A DNA stretch of 64,000 nt. Source: Onstottus_B arcticum. Lineage in GTDB: Bacteria > Acidobacteriota > Blastocatellia > UBA7656. Every line of letters begins with the position of its first letter. Positions within the stretch are counted from its first letter, which is position 1. The stretch spans positions 203,126 to 267,125 of the forward strand of contig JBBPIE010000006.1 in assembly GCA_038040485.1 (NCBI GenBank). The letters are read 5' to 3'. Under the pieces are notes generated by a model, which was not told where the DNA came from, did not search any database, and saw only the letters and a list, made by a program, of their open reading frames with translations. Positions 51,979 to 61,101 of this stretch are shown piece after piece. Position numbers and translations under genes: made by a program.

Positions 51979-53268
51979 TCAAACGCCATAAAGCTCGAGA
52001 CGAAACTCGTCACCCAGCAGCGAGATGCGGGGCTCGCGGCGCGTGAACGCGCGGTGCTCTCGTCGAAGGGCCGGGATGCCTCGCCCGGCGCGCTCGATAC
52101 CGTACGCCGCGCTTGTGAAGACTCGGTGAATCCTGGGATTTGGTGGAAGCATCGCTCCGTACTCGACTGACTTTCTGGTCCCGGCTGTTCGGCTTGGATT
52201 GATAAACTCGACTCGATCGTCGAAGACAAATGCTCGCGCCGGCGACGCGGCGATCGAGTAGTCGCGATGGACTATCAGGTTCGTGAGCGCTTCGACGACT
52301 GAGCTGCGAGGATAGTTCGATCGCGCGCGAACCGGCTCAGCGCCTCCATTGTTTGATTGCGTGCGCGGAGGCCGCGAGTCCCAAAGATCGACGTAGCGCT
52401 TCAAGAACCCGAGCGCGCCGTCGAAGAGGCGGGTTAGATTGCCGCTGACTTCGACTCGTTCGACGACCGGAGATTCAGTGTTGGTTCCTGAAAACCTGGT
52501 GAGCGCGATCTGGCCCTGAGGAACTACCTGCTCGACCACCGAGCTTTGTCCAAAGAGAAGAAATCCAGCTAGCGTTGGGGCTACGGTGGCGCCGTGGTCG
52601 GTTGCCAGATGAAGGTCGCGAAGCTCGGCGGCTGTTGGGAAGTTGGCGGGCTCGCGGTAGGCTTCGCCTTCCAGATCGCGTACGAAGCTCCACACCAGCC
52701 CTTCGTCAAAGTCTTCCACGCCGGCGGCCACAAGCGGCATGTCTTCGAACGAAGCGACGCGCGAGCGCGCAAACAGAGCAGCGATCTCGGCGCCGTCCGC
52801 CTCACGTTTAGTCGATCCGATGCGCAGGAAGTAGCGGTGGTCGGGAGTGCGGTGCGGGGCTCGGCGATCGTCAACCTGCAAGACCACGATGCGCGTGCCG
52901 TTGTCGTACGAGACTTTGTCGATTCGCGGAAAGACCGGCGGCTTGATCTGGTTGCGGCAGATGTCGATGAGTTGTTCTTCGACTTGTTCGGGATCATCCA
53001 GACCTTCGACACGCCGCTGATCGCTGACGCCGAAAATGATAGCTCCGCCGCCGGCATTGGCGAGGGCCACTATTTCGCCTACGACTTTTTCGGTGTTGAC
53101 CAGCCTGATCTTGAACTCTAGATGAGTGTCTTCGCCGCCCCGTATGAGGTTAAGCAGATCAGTTCGGTCGAGCGTGCGCGTATAGCGTCCGGTTATTCGT
53201 TGCTCGAACAGCGAGCGCTCGCTGTCCGGGATGCGACGCGTTGATCTGAACTTTCTGCCGTGTGCCAT
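51979..53268 (-). CDS. Schlafen/AlbA_2-type ATP-binding protein
   Basis: From ATG 53268 the protein has 429 residues. The N-terminal Schlafen AlbA_2 domain shows EDTHLEFKIRL...VGEIVALANAGGG, then IIFGVSD, the usual E-F-K...A-x-A-N-x-x-G-G pattern. The C-terminal part has YPRSSVVEALTNLIVHRDYS, the HATPase_c_4 signature found in many such proteins, followed by FDDRVEFINP. They are often annotated as putative DNA-binding transcriptional regulators, and some act in defence systems. No partner is obvious here. The frame extends to 53385, but the family begins at the chosen ATG. Confidence 0.88.
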   Translation of the reverse strand: MAHGRKFRSTRRIPDSERSLFEQRITGRYTRTLDRTDLLNLIRGGEDTHLEFKIRLVNTEKVVGEIVALANAGGGAIIFGVSDQRRVEGLDDPEQVEEQLIDICRNQIKPPVFPRIDKVSYDNGTRIVVLQVDDRRAPHRTPDHRYFLRIGSTKREADGAEIAALFARSRVASFEDMPLVAAGVEDFDEGLVWSFVRDLEGEAYREPANFPTAAELRDLHLATDHGATVAPTLAGFLLFGQSSVVEQVVPQGQIALTRFSGTNTESPVVERVEVSGNLTRLFDGALGFLKRYVDLWDSRPPRTQSNNGGAEPVRARSNYPRSSVVEALTNLIVHRDYSIAASPARAFVFDDRVEFINPSRTAGTRKSVEYGAMLPPNPRIHRVFTSAAYGIERAGRGIPALRREHRAFTRREPRISLLGDEFRLELYGV

Positions 53269-53508
53269 GGTCAGCCCCCGCTTGTTGGGATTTGGATGCC
53301 GCGTGCTGAGAACGAGCGAGTTCTCGAATTCGGCGCGCTCGGTAGTCTGGGGTTGGGTTGCTTGTATGACCCATTGCGCGCTCACCTCGAACGAAGGCGC
53401 TCTCGGAAGGGGCCGGAGCGCCGCCGTTGCCTGGCTGGCATCATAGCACAGCCTCCGCGGAGTAGGGCAAACTCAAACGATCAGCGTTCTGATTCGAAAT
53501 GTGGTCTT

Positions 53509-53590
53509 TGCGAAACCTCTGCTGCTCGGTGTCTCTGCGTTTATTGCGTCGAAGCTCTGCTAACCGCAGAGGCGCCGAGGGCAGTGCCTT
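53509..53590. repeat. Degenerate copy of inverted repeat family A
   Basis: The left part AACCTCTGCTGCTCGGTGTC (53514 on) and the right part TAACCGCAGAGGCGCCGAGG (53561 on) resemble the 8942 repeat but with many changes. It lies in the 724-base gap between the Schlafen-type gene and the LytS-like gene; the rest of that gap (53591-53992) shows no gene beyond an open frame leading into LytS. Confidence 0.65.
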
Positions 53591-53992
53591 GGCAGCGGGT
53601 TGACCCCGGACACAACCCAGCAAGCGGACAGACGGTCCAAACGGCTGAAGCCGGTTCATCCTTGTCCAGAGCCGCTTCGTCAACTCTAAACTCGAGTTCG
53701 TCACATAGTGCATTCCGCAATTGCAATCATGCGTAGAATGAGCGGGTTGCGTACCGGGTTCGAAGCGTCTCAAGCATTTAGAAGAACCAAAACCAAGTAC
53801 GGCGAGGTGCCAATGCTCGTCCGTTTATCCACGGCCCTGTCCGGCGGAAGCCGCAAGGTTGCTGTCTCGTCCGCCGACAGCGCGCACTCAAACTTCACCT
53901 CCATCGGCAATCTGGGTTTCTGGCCCGAAGCGGACCAGCGCTGTGGTATCGTTATGGGGACGGAAGCGCTGCTTCAGCTCCGCGGATCAAAG

Positions 53993-55114
53993 ATGCAAAC
54001 CGAGAAGTTATTAGCCCGGCGTCTGGTGCGAGTTGGTCTGACCATCGGAGTCTGGACGCTATTCGGGCTCTTCCTCGGAAGCCAGATGTATCTGGCGTAC
54101 AGTCGCGGGGAAACCCAGATCGGCTGGCATCGGATCTTCGCGCTTGAACTGGCTTACGCGTATGTGTGGGCTGCGCTGACGCCTCTGGTTTTGTTCCTTG
54201 CCCACCGCTTTCCAGTCGTCCGCGAGCGCTGGCTTCCCAACCTCCTTATTCACCTCTTCGCGTCAGTTGTGATCGGCTTCGGGACGCGAATACTTCACGA
54301 CTTGATGTTTATCCAGTTCTTATCAGATCCCACAAGGGCGTTCTCGCTGATAAAGCTTTTGCGGAACGTCTATCTGATTTTCGATTACGGCGCGATGATC
54401 TACTGGTTGATCGTGCTGGTCACTCTTGTGTTCGACTATTATCGCCGCTATCGAGGAGGCGAGATACGGGCGACGCGTCTGGAAGCTCAACTCGCGCACG
54501 CGCAGCTTCAAGCTCTCAAGATGCAGCTTCAGCCACACTTCCTGTTCAACACTTTGCATTCAATATCGGCGCTTGTGTACAAGGACGCGGAGGCGGCGGA
54601 CAAGATGATCGCACGGCTGGGCGACTTCTTGAGGTTAACGCTTGAGAACGGGGGCGCGCAGGAGGTTTCGCTTCAGCAGGAGCTTGAGTTTTTGAAGTGC
54701 TATCTTGAGATCGAACGCATTCGCTTTCGCGACCGGTTGACGGTTCGGTTCCGGATCGAGCCGCAGGCGCTTGATGCGCGACTGCCGAACCTTATCCTGC
54801 AACCGATCGTCGAAAACGCGATCAAACACGGGATTGCTCCGCGCACGACACAGGGTCACATTGAGATCGAGGCCAGCCAGCTCAACGGCTTGCTTCACGT
54901 GCAAGTGACCGACAACGGGCCCGGGTTGCCGGCGAACGGCGACAACGGGCAGATATTGAAAGAAGGCGTTGGGCTCGCAAACACGCAGGCGCGATTGCAG
55001 CAGCTTTATGGAAGCGACCATCGTCTTGATCTTGCCAACACCACCCGAGGCGGGCTCTCGGTTATCCTGGAAATCCCATTCAAGCGAGAACCACTTTCTG
55101 CAAAAGCGAACTAA
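53993..55114 (+). CDS. LytS/YehU-type membrane sensor histidine kinase
   Basis: Counted from ATG 53993 the protein has 373 residues. Four membrane helices (about 10-35, 45-70, 83-105 and 125-145) sense an unknown signal. The His_kinase region has LQPHFLFNTLHSISAL with the phosphoacceptor His182, and the ATPase has PNLILQPIVENAIKHG with Asn275, then VTDNGPGLP. This is the LytS pattern, always paired with LytTR regulators, one of which follows 41 bases later. The frame is open back to 53708, but that part is not family-like; ATG 53954 is possible. Confidence 0.93.
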   Translation: MQTEKLLARRLVRVGLTIGVWTLFGLFLGSQMYLAYSRGETQIGWHRIFALELAYAYVWAALTPLVLFLAHRFPVVRERWLPNLLIHLFASVVIGFGTRILHDLMFIQFLSDPTRAFSLIKLLRNVYLIFDYGAMIYWLIVLVTLVFDYYRRYRGGEIRATRLEAQLAHAQLQALKMQLQPHFLFNTLHSISALVYKDAEAADKMIARLGDFLRLTLENGGAQEVSLQQELEFLKCYLEIERIRFRDRLTVRFRIEPQALDARLPNLILQPIVENAIKHGIAPRTTQGHIEIEASQLNGLLHVQVTDNGPGLPANGDNGQILKEGVGLANTQARLQQLYGSDHRLDLANTTRGGLSVILEIPFKREPLSAKAN

Positions 55115-55155
55115 CCGCAACGTTCTCTCGTTAGAGCCGCTAAGGAGTGGATCGT

Positions 55156-55932
55156 ATGTCAAGCTCGAAGTGTATTCGCACATTGATAGTGGATGACGAA
55201 TCGCTTGCACGCGAGCGAATTCGCGAGATGCTCGAAGCAGACCCAGAGATTGAGATCGTAGGGGATTGCGCCAACGGAAAAGAGGCTCTTCAAGCTATCT
55301 CGAAGGTGAAGCCCGATCTCATTTTCCTCGATGTCGAGATGCCCGGGATAGACGGCTTCCAAGTTCTACAATCACTCGACTCGTCGGCAATGCCGGCAGT
55401 GATTTTTGTGACTGCATACGATCAGTATGCGGTTCGCGCCTTTGACATATACGCGCTCGACTACCTCCTAAAGCCGTTCGACCGCGAACGCTTTGAGAGA
55501 TCGGTGCGCCGCGCCAAGGAACAATTGCTCGAGAAGAGCGATTCGATGAACGAACGAATCCTGAGCGCGCTCGAACAAATCAGGACGCGCCCGGTCCACC
55601 TGGAGCGGCTCGTGATCAAGATGAACGGACACGTCTTCTTTATCAAAGCCGGAGAGATCGACTGGCTGGAAGCCGAGGGAAACTACGTGCGGCTGCACGC
55701 GGGCAAAGAGTCCTATCTGCTGCGAGACACGATCAGCGCGCTTGAAGCCCAGCTCGATCCCAAGCAATTCTTGCGCGTCCATCGGTCGGCGATCGTAAAC
55801 ATCGATCGCATACAAGAGCTTCAGCCGTGGTTTCACGGCGAGTATCGCATCATCCTCCGCGAAGGCGTTCAACTGACGCTGTCGCGCAGCTACAGAGAAA
55901 AACTGCACGAGTTGCTCGGAAGACCGCTGTAA
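55156..55932 (+). CDS. LytTR-type response regulator
   Basis: The 258-residue regulator partners the LytS-like kinase. The receiver domain has acidic pocket Asp13-Asp14, phosphoacceptor Asp59 in LIFLDVEMPGIDGF, Thr in FVTAYDQ, and Lys in DYLLKPFD. The C-terminal LytTR DNA-binding domain starts near 160 and reads IDWLEAEGNYVRLHAGKESY, then FLRVHRSAIVNIDRI. These regulators bind direct repeats upstream of a few target genes. AAGGAG lies 8 bases before the ATG. No LytTR direct repeat was recognised near its own promoter. Confidence 0.95.
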   Translation: MSSSKCIRTLIVDDESLARERIREMLEADPEIEIVGDCANGKEALQAISKVKPDLIFLDVEMPGIDGFQVLQSLDSSAMPAVIFVTAYDQYAVRAFDIYALDYLLKPFDRERFERSVRRAKEQLLEKSDSMNERILSALEQIRTRPVHLERLVIKMNGHVFFIKAGEIDWLEAEGNYVRLHAGKESYLLRDTISALEAQLDPKQFLRVHRSAIVNIDRIQELQPWFHGEYRIILREGVQLTLSRSYREKLHELLGRPL

Positions 55933-56147
55933 TCGAGGAGCACTCGTCCCCGATTTCGGTCAGCCCGTCACAAGCCGTGACCCCTCCATCCCAAAGTAGT
56001 ATTCAGCTTTACTGACTCAACCTAGACTCGGCCATAGCAAGTCAGCGCGTTCGGGCGGGAACGCGCTGGTGTTGCTAATCAGCCGATGTCGACCCTCACC
56101 CCCAATGCCTGGCCGACGCGGTAACAACTCGAGCATTGGAGCTGGCC

Positions 56148-56735
56148 ATGAAACCGACTGCGCGACTGGTTTTTCTCGCTGTGCTGGTTGCTGCCCCGCT
56201 CTCGCAGGCCCACTCACTGGGTCTTTATTCGACACTGTTCTTTGCAGGGACTGGCGTACCCGAGGCGCTGGCTGAAGCCGAGCGCGTCAACCGCGTCGAC
56301 AGGGCGAACTTCGACAGGAGCGCTCGCTTTGTGATCTCGACAATTGACCGTCCGATGATCGAAGAGTTTGGCCAGGCCTGGCAACGCGCCGGCGCCGGCA
56401 CGGTCACTACGGAGAGCGTGGTGCTCATACTGAGGATGGCGCGCGGCGGCTACAGCGCAAGGTCGATGGGCATCTCAAACGAGTACAAGTCGTTCACCTT
56501 TCCCTGGCACCCGGCAACCGTCGCGATCGTCCACACTCACCCGAACGACTCAAGCCCGAGGCCTCAAAAGCAGGACATCAAGGTCGCGGACAAGTACCGA
56601 GTGCCGATCTTCACGCTTACCAATCGAGGGATGTTTGTGTATGACCCCGCCACCAGGACTACCAGCAAGGTCAAGGACGGACTTGATTGGCTTGATCCGT
56701 CCAAGTGGCGCCCAAACTCTCCGGAGAAGCGTTAA
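56148..56735 (+). CDS. Secreted JAMM/MPN-like metalloprotease-fold protein
   Basis: A 195-residue protein with a signal peptide (MKPTARLVFLAVLVAAPLSQ, cut near AHS). The segment VAIVHTHPNDSSPRPQKQDI contains His129-x-His131-Pro...Asp143, close to the JAMM zinc motif H-x-H-P...S-x-x-D as in RadC (HNHP...PSxxD) but one residue longer before the Asp. The following VPIFTLTNRGMFVYDP is the usual strand after the JAMM loop. The upstream Glu is probably in the MIEEFGQ or TTESVVLIL segment. Function is unknown; similar folds occur in toxins and in processing peptidases. GGAG lies 6 bases before ATG 56148. Confidence 0.75.
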   Translation: MKPTARLVFLAVLVAAPLSQAHSLGLYSTLFFAGTGVPEALAEAERVNRVDRANFDRSARFVISTIDRPMIEEFGQAWQRAGAGTVTTESVVLILRMARGGYSARSMGISNEYKSFTFPWHPATVAIVHTHPNDSSPRPQKQDIKVADKYRVPIFTLTNRGMFVYDPATRTTSKVKDGLDWLDPSKWRPNSPEKR

Positions 56736-57166
56736 CAGGCGATGGCGAGCACTGCACACAACGTTGAAACGTGCTTTCGAGCCGCGTTCGCGGTCTTTGG
56801 GACCCTCAACGCCTCCCGAATCGTCATGGGATTAGGCCGTTTCGTCACAACAATCAGCAGGCTCGTCCCAAAGTTATTTCGCCAGCCCGTTGCCAAACCT
56901 AAACTCGACTGCGTGGACGCCGGTGTAGTGGCCCGTTGCGCTCTTGGTAACCGCGAGAGCAGACGATCTCACAGGAGAGTAAGAATGGCTGACTTCAGCA
57001 AGGAGAGAAGGTGAAGGAGCAACATGGCTCAACCTACTGTGGGAAGCGTCCACCCGAAGCTGGTGCTGTTCGCGTGTTCGAAACTTCTCGGAGCCGGCGA
57101 GCGGGCCCGCTTCGAAGTTCATTTCTCGAGATGACCCCGCGGCGTGAGGCGCTCAGATGTAGGGCA
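56736..57166. other. Probable eroded coding DNA upstream of the TonB receptor remnant
   Basis: About 430 bases with only short open frames and no recognisable protein. It precedes the receptor fragment and may hold the eroded rest of that gene. Nothing else is seen. Confidence 0.35.
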
Positions 57167-57487
57167 CGACTAAACCTGCTCACGCCGCCGGGTCTTTACC
57201 ATGCTCAACACGTGCGTGGAAACAAGGTCAACTTTTTGGACCTGAGCTTGAACAAAGGGTTCAGGCTTCCGTTCGAAGGACACAAGCTCGATGTGCGATT
57301 CGAGTTCTTCAATATTCTGAACCACCCGAACTTCACGTGGGCCGGAGGAAGCGGCGCCGACAACAGCAACGGCGACGTTACGAACCCGTTCTTCAACAAC
57401 GTTCGGCTGAACGACGGCGGACTCCTCGGGCCAGTCGGCACGCAGGTGGGACGCTACGGTCGTATGCAAGTTCGGTATTCGTTCTAA
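57167..57487 (+). pseudogene. C-terminal remnant of a TonB-dependent (Oar-like) receptor
   Basis: About 107 codons encode the end of an Oar-like outer-membrane receptor: VNFLDLSLNKGFRLPFEGHK, VRFEFFNILNHPNFTW, FNNVRLNDGGLLGP, and GRYGRMQVRYSF with the terminal Phe of outer-membrane barrels. Full-length members have about a thousand residues and start with a signal, a carboxypeptidase-like domain and a plug. Only the last strands remain, with no start or signal. A terminator follows at 57582. Confidence 0.8.
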
Positions 57488-57581
57488 CGAGAGTAGCGGC
57501 GGTTTTGTGGACGACGTCGTGTGGCCGCCGTTATTAGTCTTTCCTCCAAACACGACGTTAATCTTCCTCGTGTGAACCTCC

Positions 57582-57607
57582 GGGAGCCTTCGGGCTCCCA
57601 TTTTTTT
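57582..57607 (+). terminator. Rho-independent terminator
   Basis: GGGAGCC-TTCG-GGCTCCC (57582-57599) is a perfect 7-base stem with a UUCG tetraloop, followed by A and seven T (57601-57607). It would have ended the TonB receptor transcript and is the clearest terminator in the window. Confidence 0.92.
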
Positions 57608-57775
57608 CTTGCGCTGCACGATCGCTTGCTCACATTGTTGTTCGCGGCTAGCTTTGCAGCGGCTCAAGTTGCGGGCGGAAGCTTGTGGGACGGACCGGCC
57701 TTGCTTTAGAAATTATTACTTCAACAAGGAAGCGCGCGCGAATTGGCACTTTCACCCCTATTGGACGCTCAATAG

Positions 57776-58165
57776 TTGATTAGCAGTATCGAGGCGGTGA
57801 GCCAAAACAATAAGAACAACAGACGCAGTCTGTCTGAGATGACTTGGGGGCCTACCTTGATCGAACGCCGAAGAGGAAGAAGGTTTCACGTCGATTGGCC
57901 GGTTAGAGTAGAAAGCGTCGCCGACGGCGGCGCCACTTTCACCGAGACCGGAGTCGTTGGGAACATAAGCTCGAGCGGGGCGCTGTTGCTGATTGATCGA
58001 CCCCTGGCGATGGGTGCTAAGCTGGACATCTACATCAGCCTTCCTCTCAAGGGAAACAAACTGATGAAGTACTCGGCCAGCGTGGTGCGTGTTGAGAGTG
58101 AAGCTAGGTTGTTTGCCGCAGCCATCAAGTTCGACGCGCCTAAGCCCGAATTCACCAGCATCTGA
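57776..58165 (+). CDS. PilZ domain protein (c-di-GMP receptor)
   Basis: A single PilZ domain of up to 129 residues. The c-di-GMP-binding arginine patch is ERRRGRRFHVDWPVRV (R-x3-R), and the second motif is GNISSSGALL (N-x-S-x-x-G). Both are intact, so binding is likely. It could report c-di-GMP made by the GGDEF protein at 33339-35774. The start is uncertain: TTG 57776 gives the longest form, while ATG 57839 (MTWGPTLIERRRGRRFHVDW) has a poor ribosome-binding site but a family-like length. Confidence 0.85.
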   Translation: MISSIEAVSQNNKNNRRSLSEMTWGPTLIERRRGRRFHVDWPVRVESVADGGATFTETGVVGNISSSGALLLIDRPLAMGAKLDIYISLPLKGNKLMKYSASVVRVESEARLFAAAIKFDAPKPEFTSI

Positions 58166-58168
58166 GCT

Positions 58169-58795
58169 TCAAGGTGAAAGCCGCTCGATCAGCCATTTGC
58201 CATCACTCCGCTTCGTGTAGCGCAACCGGTCATGCAACCGGCTGGGCCGGCCCTGCCAAAACTCGATCGTCGCCGGCGCAAGGCGGTAGCCCCCCCAGAA
58301 CGACGGAAGCGGCACCGCGTTGTTCTGATATCGCTTCAGAAGCTCTTCCATTTTGGACTCAAGCACATCGCGGCTGCCGATGACTTCGCTCTGCCGGGAT
58401 GCAAGCGCGCCCAACTGACTGTCCAGCGGACGAGTTTGAAAGTACGCTTCCGATTCCTCGCGCGAAGTCCTGGTCACGCGGCCGCTGATACGAACCTGCC
58501 GCGCCATCTCCGCCCAGTAGAACACAAGCGCTGCCGCAGGATTCTCGTCCAGTTCCCGGCCCTTATCACTCTCGTAGTTTGTGTAGAAAACAAAGCCGTG
58601 CTCGTCAAAGCTTTTCAACAGCACGACTCTCGCCGAAGGCACGCCGCCGGGTGTAGCAGTCGCCAGCGTCATTGCATTTGGCAAGATTGGAACCGCTGCT
58701 TCCGCTTCAGCAAACCATCTCGCGAACTGAACAATCGGGTTTGGGTCTACCTCGCCTTCGTTCAGTAGTGGCAGCTCGCGCGTGGTGTCCGGCAT
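58169..58795 (-). CDS. pdxH: Pyridoxamine 5'-phosphate oxidase
   Basis: The 208-residue FMN enzyme oxidises pyridoxine or pyridoxamine phosphate to PLP, the cofactor used by the class V enzyme and others. Typical segments are AMTLATATPGGVPSARVVLL near 41, GFVFYTNYESDKGRELDENP near 67, QVRISGRV near 100, ESEAYFQTRP near 115, and the C-terminal EFWQGRPSRLHDRLRY motif with the substrate-binding residues. The length is normal. It is convergent with PilZ, with only 3 bases between the stops. Confidence 0.96.
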   Translation of the reverse strand: MPDTTRELPLLNEGEVDPNPIVQFARWFAEAEAAVPILPNAMTLATATPGGVPSARVVLLKSFDEHGFVFYTNYESDKGRELDENPAAALVFYWAEMARQVRISGRVTRTSREESEAYFQTRPLDSQLGALASRQSEVIGSRDVLESKMEELLKRYQNNAVPLPSFWGGYRLAPATIEFWQGRPSRLHDRLRYTKRSDGKWLIERLSP

Positions 58796-58825
58796 ATCTC
58801 GTCCCTTTATCTGATCAACCTCGAA

Positions 58826-59311
58826 CTAAGCGATCGCAACACTGACCTCGGTGATCGTAAGCGCCGTCCGCAAGTCTGCCGGACGGATCGAGACGAGGAA
58901 GCCTCGTTTCCCACCGTTGATGTAGATCCTGGGCAAGTCGAAGATAGTCTTTTCCGCATAGACCGGCAACTGTGTGCGTGTTCCCAGCGGGCTTGTCCCG
59001 CCGACCAGATAGCCGGTGTGCTTGTGAGCCCGAGCCGGATCGTATACCGTCACGCTCCTCGCCCCAATGGCGCGGGCAAGCTCTCTCGTAGAGACGTCGC
59101 GGTCGCCGTGCATCAAAATCAACAGGGCCTCGTGTGAATCAGTTTCCATTACAAGCGTCTTGATCACGATGTGCTCGGGCGCTCCAAGTTCAGCCGCCGA
59201 GTGCGCAGTCCCTCCCCGCTCCTTGTAGTCGTAGAGGTGCGGCTCGAACGCGATCTTCTTTTCGCGCAGCAGCCTCACAGCCGGAGTCACTGGGTAGTTT
59301 GTTTTGCTCAT
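58826..59311 (-). CDS. ybaK: YbaK-type Cys-tRNA(Pro) deacylase
   Basis: The 161-residue protein hydrolyses Cys mischarged on tRNA(Pro). Family segments are TPAVRLLREKKIAFEPHLYD, HIVIKTLVMETD with the catalytic Lys, and TGYLVGGTSPLGTRTQLPVY, the GGxSPxG signature. ATG 59311 is chosen by family start; the open frame back to 59566 runs through repeats. It lies 30 bases upstream of pdxH on the same strand and may be co-transcribed. Confidence 0.93.
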   Translation of the reverse strand: MSKTNYPVTPAVRLLREKKIAFEPHLYDYKERGGTAHSAAELGAPEHIVIKTLVMETDSHEALLILMHGDRDVSTRELARAIGARSVTVYDPARAHKHTGYLVGGTSPLGTRTQLPVYAEKTIFDLPRIYINGGKRGFLVSIRPADLRTALTITEVSVAIA

Positions 59312-59417
59312 TTCAAATGATGATTTGAGTTTAGCATCAACGACCCAACCCAAGAGGGTCGTGACCCCAAGCCGAGGGTTGCCGTACTCGGCTAGCCCGC
59401 GGAGCGGGTGAAAGCAT

Positions 59418-59602
59418 GTAGCCCAGGGCAAGTCCGCGCAGCCCTGGGAAGCCGGAATGTTAGCTCGCAAGCCCGCGTAGCGGGCGGTAGTAGCTTCGCA
59501 CACCTGGCCGCCCGCCGGTCTACGCTTCTGTCGCTCACTGCGTGGGCTCACGGTCGCGAGCCGCACGCTACCCCAGGGCTGCGCAGACTTGCCCTGGGCT
59601 AC
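59418..59602. repeat. Palindromic island with nested inverted repeats
   Basis: GTAGCCCAGGGCAAGTCCGC (59418 on) pairs with a reverse complement ending at 59602 over about 31 bases. Inside are further hairpins (GCCCGCGTAGCGGGC near 59470, and a CACTGCGTGGGCT string that recurs just outside at about 59614). The whole gap between ybaK and the BTAD gene (59312-59974) holds no gene. Confidence 0.8.
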
Positions 59603-59974
59603 ACGCTGCCGCCCACTGCGTGGGCTGAAGCGTCCAACTCATTTCCCAAACCGGAAGGTTGGCGAATTCGCGCGCTTTTGCGCAGTCTCTTATCACGAGT
59701 TGGATATGGGCGAAAACCCGACCCGCAGGCCGAGTGATTTGTGGCGTTGACCTCGCGACCTTTTTGCAGTATTCTGCCGCCACTTCGCGTCATGATGTGA
59801 TGGCGTCAAGCGCGCTTTCAGCGTTGCGAGCCGCCGGGTCCCGAGCGACGCGGGTTCCTCACGAATCAGTCGCGCGAGGCAAATGGCCGCCTTGCTAGAC
59901 GTCGCTCTTTACAGAATCGGCTTTTACCTTACAAAGCGTCTCTTGCCTTCTAGCAGCAGATGGAGGAGCCAGCC

Positions 59975-60892
59975 ATGTCCAGCGTAAGCATTCGTCTCTT
60001 TGGAAAATTCTCAGCCCAAATCGCCCCCGAGAAAATCGAGGGGTTGGAAGCCCCGAGGCTTCAGGAACTGTTTTCTTACCTTCTGCTTTATCGCGAGCGG
60101 CCTCACGCTCGCGAAACCCTCGCAGCGCTGTTGTGGGGCGACAGTCCCACTGCGACTTCCAAGAAATACCTGCGGCAGGCGCTCTGGCAGCTCCAGTCTG
60201 CATTGACTGACGCCGCGCCGTCCGCCCGCCACTTGCTGATAGTCGAACCGGATTGGATCCAGATCGATCCCGACGCCGGTTTGTGGCTGGATGTGGCGGA
60301 ATTCGAGCAGAGCTTCAATCTCGTTCAAGGCGTGCGAGGCCCCGAACTTGATGTGGCCGGCGCCCGTTCGCTCGAAGAGGCCGTCGCGCTGTATAAGGCC
60401 GACCTGCTCGAAGCGTGCTATGAAGACTGGTGCATCTACGAGCGCGAGCGGCTGCAGAATATGTTTCTTGCAATGCTCGACAAGCTGATGTCGTACTGCG
60501 AGTCGCACGATCAGTATGAGAACGGTCTGCAATACGGAGCCAGAATCCTCGCCTATGACCGCGCTCGCGAACACACGCACAGGCGGCTGATGCGATTGCA
60601 CTACCTTGAGGGCAACCGCACTGCGGCGCTTCGTCAGTATGAGCGTTGCGTTGCGGCGCTTCAGGAAGAGCTTGGCGTCAAGCCGGCGAAGAGAACCACC
60701 GATCTCTACGACCAGGTTCGAGCCGATTCGCTCGACGGCTCACTGGCTGCCAGGCAAGCTGAAGCATCTGCCTCTTCGCCTCCGGAAGCGCTGGTACGGC
60801 TTCGCCAGATTCGCAGCTTGCTGGTCGACATCCAGCGCGAGATTCAGAAGGACATTCAAGCCGTCGAGCTTGCGATCAGAGGCCGTCGCTGA
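59975..60892 (+). CDS. BTAD (SARP-like) transcriptional regulator, short form
   Basis: A 305-residue protein. The N-terminal winged helix (about 1-90) starts VSIRLFGKFSAQIAPEKIEG and contains RLQELFSYLLLYRERPHARE and SKKYLRQALWQLQSAL, the OmpR-like DNA-binding pattern of SARPs. The bacterial transcriptional activator domain follows (about 100-245) with LDVAEFEQSF, YKADLLEACYEDWCIYERER and REHTHRRLMRLHYLEGNRTA. There is no NB-ARC or TPR extension. The tail forms a helix (RLRQIRSLLVDIQREIQKDI). GGAGGAG lies 6 bases before ATG 59975. Targets are unknown. Confidence 0.9.
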   Translation: MSSVSIRLFGKFSAQIAPEKIEGLEAPRLQELFSYLLLYRERPHARETLAALLWGDSPTATSKKYLRQALWQLQSALTDAAPSARHLLIVEPDWIQIDPDAGLWLDVAEFEQSFNLVQGVRGPELDVAGARSLEEAVALYKADLLEACYEDWCIYERERLQNMFLAMLDKLMSYCESHDQYENGLQYGARILAYDRAREHTHRRLMRLHYLEGNRTAALRQYERCVAALQEELGVKPAKRTTDLYDQVRADSLDGSLAARQAEASASSPPEALVRLRQIRSLLVDIQREIQKDIQAVELAIRGRR

Positions 60893-60904
60893 AGTACTTC
60901 GACA

Positions 60905-61030
60905 AGCCACTCTTCTCTGTGTCCGCCTCTGCGTCTCTGTGTCTCTGTGGTTAGTAGACGCTACGTGACCTTGACCGTTAGACACGCGCAACTCGGACTA
61001 ACCACAGAGACACAGAGGTTTGCGCAGAGA
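60905..61030. repeat. Long inverted repeat, family A (copy 3)
   Basis: The left arm at 60925-60952 (CCTCTGCGTCTCTGTGTCTC and on) pairs with 60999-61018 (TAACCACAGAGACACAGAGG). The outer TTTGCGCAGAGA tail is shared with copy 1. It lies between two genes in the same direction, so it is not always placed as a convergent terminator. Confidence 0.88.
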
Positions 61031-61101
61031 AAACCGATCCCCGCCTCGGTTGCCTGATTGACCCCAAACCTACATACTCATCGCCGGGAATAGGAGGCCA
61101 C

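Noticed and set aside
56742..57014. Short frame of 90 codons
   Set aside because: No family resemblance, no ribosome-binding site, and it runs into the receptor relic region.
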